From: an uncultured Oscillibacter sp.
GTDB taxonomy: Bacteria > Bacillota > Clostridia > Oscillospirales > Oscillospiraceae
DNA: 15,060 nt
Assembly: GCA_900770295.1 (NCBI GenBank)
Contig: CAAGJQ010000008.1
Span: forward strand, 1 to 15,060
Direction: 5' to 3'
Part shown: positions 13,324-15,060 of the stretch, piece after piece
Layout of the letters: each line of letters starts with the position of its first letter
Numbering within the stretch: the stretch's first letter is position 1
Notes under the pieces: model-generated
Database searches by the model: none
Told to the model about the DNA's origin: nothing
Seen by the model: the letters and a program-made list of their open reading frames with translations, nothing else
Position numbers and translations under genes: made by a program

Positions 13324-13704
13324 TCATATTTTCGTCTCTATCAATGGGAAACCGTGGTCTTGTAACCGACAATTAAGGCGGACAATACCTTCTCTGTTTT
13401 CCAATGCCGCATCATAGCAGACAAGTTCGGGATAGATGGCGTAACGCAGCTTGTCCCGTCCTTGCTTGCCCCATTGTAAGACAATGGAAAGCTTGTTTAT
13501 ATCCAGTTCTGTCCACTCAAAAGAGTCTCCGGATTCCGTGCTGTCTCGCATGATCCGGCTGATCTTGGCTTCGGAAATACCCGTCTCCTCTGCCAAAAAT
13601 TTTTGTGTTAAGCCAAGTTCTTTCATGCGTTTCCTTATCAACCTTGCCGGGGTTGATGCTTCATCTCTATAACCGGGGCTTTGCTCTGGCTGTTTCCATG
13701 CCAA
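13324..13704 (-). CDS. XRE-family helix-turn-helix regulator
   Basis: 126-aa DNA-binding protein. The helix-turn-helix lies at about residues 20-52: LIRKRMKELGLTQKFLAEETGIS followed by the recognition helix EAKISRIMRDS. The C-terminal half has no recognised domain. The only sensible start in frame is TTG at 13704 with AGAGGG upstream; an in-frame stop sits 6 codons before it. It lies 22 bases after the 27-codon ORF, so it is probably co-transcribed with it from the promoter at 14116-14144. It probably controls the mobile module, as XRE proteins do in Tn916/ICEBs1-type elements (inference). Confidence 0.72.
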   Translation of the reverse strand: MAWKQPEQSPGYRDEASTPARLIRKRMKELGLTQKFLAEETGISEAKISRIMRDSTESGDSFEWTELDINKLSIVLQWGKQGRDKLRYAIYPELVCYDAALENREGIVRLNCRLQDHGFPLIETKI

Positions 13705-13726
13705 AGCCTGTCCCTCTGGTTATAGT

Positions 13727-13810
13727 TTACTTATGCGGCTTATTGCCGGAGGTGGTCTGCAAGTGTTGATACTTCCAAATGCTATGGGCAATTAAACGAG
13801 TATAGTCCAT
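13727..13810 (-). CDS. 27-codon leader ORF with sequestrable ribosome-binding site
   Basis: A short frame beginning MDYTRLIAHSIWKYQH and ending in GNKPHK. Its ATG (13810) has the best ribosome-binding site in this region, AAAGGAGGTGG, 8 bases upstream. Inside the ORF the RNA sequence CCACCUCC (13755 down to 13748) is the exact complement of GGAGGUGG in that site. A second GGAGGTGG copy lies upstream at 13865-13858 and pairs even better with the same segment (11 bp, one G-U). This looks like a leader peptide controlling the following XRE gene by alternative pairing; expression is not proven. Confidence 0.45.
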   Translation of the reverse strand: MDYTRLIAHSIWKYQHLQTTSGNKPHK

Positions 13811-14109
13811 AGCGCCCACCTCCTTTCGTGAATACGCTTTTGGTGAATAGTTCCTATCCACCTCCGACGCAAAGCCCTTTCACTAATCAAAGTTGTCTGG
13901 CGCAGTTCGAGGCTGTGCCTTTCATCTGTCCCGCAGATATTGGGTTGGCAAGTGCAGCAAACTTTTCCCATCTGCATCTTGGGAGTAGTTGGGGCGTTTC
14001 CGCCCTGTCAAAAAGATTTGTGCCGAGTAAACGGCAAGTGTCGTTGTGCCACAAAAGCGGCTCTGCTTGGGTTTGTGAGTTCTTCATTGATAACAATTTC
14101 AGCCAGCGC
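13811..14109 (-). ncRNA. Long untranslated leader upstream of the 27-codon ORF
   Basis: About 300 bases between the strong promoter and the leader ORF. A frame of 66 codons starts at 14087, but it has no ribosome-binding site and looks non-coding. The RNA can form GGGCG-GAAA-CGCCC (about 13991-14004, a GNRA-type loop). It also carries the first GGAGGTGG copy at 13865-13858, which competes with the ORF's own site for the complementary segment. It may be a regulatory leader or a stand-alone RNA. Confidence 0.35.
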
Positions 14110-14115
14110 AAATAC

Positions 14116-14144
14116 AGTATAATTCGCAGAAAAAAGTTTGTCAA
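14116..14144 (-). promoter_or_regulatory. Consensus promoter for the leader-XRE transcript
   Basis: Minus-strand TTGACA (14139-14144), a 17-base spacer and TATACT (14116-14121). Transcription would start near 14109 and run 300 bases before the 27-codon ORF. Confidence 0.75.
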
Positions 14145-14261
14145 TATGCCAGAAATTAAACAAATTATGAACGAATTTGGCGTACAATATTATATCTCTT
14201 TATATGCTGTTATATGTTGTTGCCTTGTGTTATCCCGTACCAAAAAATTGTGGTGTCACAA

Positions 14262-14321
14262 CCTCCAACCCCTGTCAATGGTCGAGATGAACGGCAAGCC
14301 GCCATTGACAGGGGCCGGAGG
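14262..14321. repeat. Large inverted repeat with 13-bp perfect arms
   Basis: CCCCTGTCAATGG (14269-14281) pairs with 14302-14314; after an AA/CC internal loop CCTCC (14262-14266) pairs with GGAGG (14317-14321). The loop is 20 bases. There is no U-tract, so a terminator role is doubtful; a DNA-processing site (oriT or single-strand origin) is possible. Confidence 0.55.
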
Positions 14322-14341
14322 CTGCGCTTTGTCTGTTATCA

Positions 14342-14374
14342 AGGGGTGACAGCCGCAGGCGGGCTGTCACCCCT
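14342..14374. repeat. Perfect 13-bp hairpin
   Basis: AGGGGTGACAGCC (14342-14354) pairs with GGCTGTCACCCCT (14362-14374) around 7 bases. It is 20 bases from the preceding large inverted repeat and 61 bases past the stop of the Ig-like protein gene. No U-tract follows on either strand. The rest of 14145-14435 is AT-rich with no supported gene. Confidence 0.6.
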
Positions 14375-14435
14375 ACACAAAATTAGCGTGAGTTATTTAA
14401 GACAACGATAAACTGAAATTTGTCTTTCTGCTTAT

Positions 14436-14939
14436 TTACTCAACATCAAATTCAGCCGCCAAATAATGCGGTGTTCCGTCCTTTGCTTTCATTTCTAATA
14501 CTACACGATAGGTTCCCGCCTCCAAGCGAGTTCCATAATAATTATATTTTTGAACAATACTTCCCTGCAAGCCCGTACTGTCTCCACCCAATGAGAATTC
14601 TAAATTATTAAAAGGAAATGTGTCCTGCGAATATGTCAAACGATACCATTGCCCGTCAATGTAGTGTTCGAGATACTCAAAGCCGGGACCACCATCCTCA
14701 ACGAAGGAATAGATTTCTTTAGAATTCGCAGTCACAGCCCAGCGAATGGTATATCCCTTAAAAGGCGACCATGTGGGCTTTTCAATGGTCAATTCAAAGC
14801 CGTCAACCTGATTGACGGGATAAGAGACTGGTTCTCCAAGAGTAGGATACTCTGCTGTAACCCGCAGCGTAAGCCATACGCCACCAGCACAAATAACGAT
14901 GAAAATAAGTAGAATAATCCACCCACGATATCTCTTCAT
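14436..14939 (-). CDS. Membrane-anchored exported protein with bacterial Ig-like fold
   Basis: 167-aa protein: basic MKRYRG, one transmembrane helix (about residues 7-26), then an extracellular beta-rich domain. The end, RLEAGTYRVVLEMKAKDG, resembles the last strands of bacterial Ig-like (Big_14-type) domains, and GQWYRLTY resembles their central strand. The ATG at 14939 has AAAGGAG 7 bases upstream. No enzymatic motif is seen, so a binding or structural role at the cell surface is the best guess. It is leftward like the rep module but separated from it by the hairpin region; probably cargo of the element. Confidence 0.65.
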   Translation of the reverse strand: MKRYRGWIILLIFIVICAGGVWLTLRVTAEYPTLGEPVSYPVNQVDGFELTIEKPTWSPFKGYTIRWAVTANSKEIYSFVEDGGPGFEYLEHYIDGQWYRLTYSQDTFPFNNLEFSLGGDSTGLQGSIVQKYNYYGTRLEAGTYRVVLEMKAKDGTPHYLAAEFDVE

Positions 14940-14977
14940 TCAATATCTCCTTTCACAAATCCCGATTAGTAATATAT

Positions 14978-15003
14978 AAGCGAGGGTGTTACAGCCTTCG
15001 CTT
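14978..15003. terminator. Terminator at the right edge
   Basis: AAGCGAGGG (14978-14986) pairs with CCTTCGCTT (14995-15003), one G-T pair, loop TGTTACAG. T5 follows on the plus strand. It lies 6 bases after a leftward stop codon (15010-15012), so it probably ends a gene coming from the right. Confidence 0.55.
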
Positions 15004-15009
15004 TTTCCT

Positions 15010-15060
15010 TTATGATGAAGGTGATTGGCTGACGGAATTTCCGATTGGGACCCCACGCCC
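15010..15060 (-). CDS. C-terminal end of a leftward gene cut by the window edge
   Basis: Only the last 16 codons are visible: GRGVPIGNSVSQSPSS, then TAA. The terminator hairpin immediately after the stop supports a real gene end. The stretch GVPIGNxxSQ resembles a conserved motif of retron/DGR-type reverse transcriptases, but there it is followed by a long C-terminal region that is absent here. Either a truncated reverse transcriptase or a chance match. Confidence 0.3.
   Translation of the reverse strand, partial: GRGVPIGNSVSQSPSS

Noticed and set aside
13887..14087. A 66-codon minus-strand frame (MKNSQTQAEPLLW...) after the strong promoter
   Set aside because: The start is about 22 bases from the predicted transcription start but has no ribosome-binding site. 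Kept as part of the leader RNA instead.
13828..14349. A 173-codon plus-strand frame in the gene-poor region
   Set aside because: No ribosome-binding site, cysteine/serine-rich random-looking sequence, and it runs across a large inverted repeat and against a consensus minus-strand promoter.

Overview
The window looks like a chromosome segment of a moderately GC-rich gut-type Clostridia, most likely Oscillospiraceae. I infer this from strong AGGAGG ribosome-binding sites, sigma-A type promoters with 17-base spacers, GC-rich third codon positions, an iron-sulfur type two-subunit L-serine dehydratase, and Firmicutes-type accessory genes. The species cannot be fixed from the sequence alone.

Left part (about 1-9300), housekeeping amino-acid and purine metabolism. 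A leftward promoter at the left edge serves a gene outside the window. A PutP-type sodium/solute symporter (188-1711, -) lies downstream of a TetR-family regulator (1893-2498, -). Divergent from tetR is a two-gene unit: a DapF-like epimerase (2673-3518, +) and a DAACS-family amino-acid symporter (3554-4798, +). This meets a convergent sdaAB-sdaAA L-serine dehydratase operon (6398-4850, -) at a shared bidirectional terminator. An 8-oxoguanine-deaminase-like amidohydrolase (6561-7919, +) is divergent from sdaAB and converges on a DegV protein gene (7989-8855, -) at another perfect terminator hairpin. Several of these genes handle amino acids (uptake, epimerisation, deamination). The symporter lacks the acidic-substrate arginine, so a neutral amino acid such as serine is possible.

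Middle (8930-9530). A gene-poor stretch with an irregular fold-back (possible structured RNA) is followed by a tRNA-Pro(GGG) with its own promoter and a terminator-like hairpin. Accessory DNA begins right after the tRNA, so this may be the edge of an integrated element. I see no integrase and no repeat of the tRNA end in the window.

Right part (9475-15060), accessory or mobile DNA. Two small membrane-anchored exported proteins (9663-10127, + and 14436-14939, -) bracket a leftward plasmid/ICE-like module. In transcription order this is: a strong promoter with a ~300-nt leader, a 27-codon leader ORF, an XRE regulator, a strong terminator, a 105-aa protein, an origin-like region, a Rep with HUH endonuclease and SF3 helicase motifs, an FtsK/SpoIIIE ATPase overlapping rep by 14 nt, and a 58-aa protein.

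The most notable find is just upstream of rep. A perfect 14-bp inverted repeat has the loop TAGTATT, and on the rep-sense strand it forms TAGTATTAC, the nonanucleotide nicked by circovirus and nanovirus Reps. A CRESS-like Rep, its likely origin and a DNA-pumping ATPase therefore sit together in a bacterial integrated element. The left and right edges both run into genes that continue outside the window.
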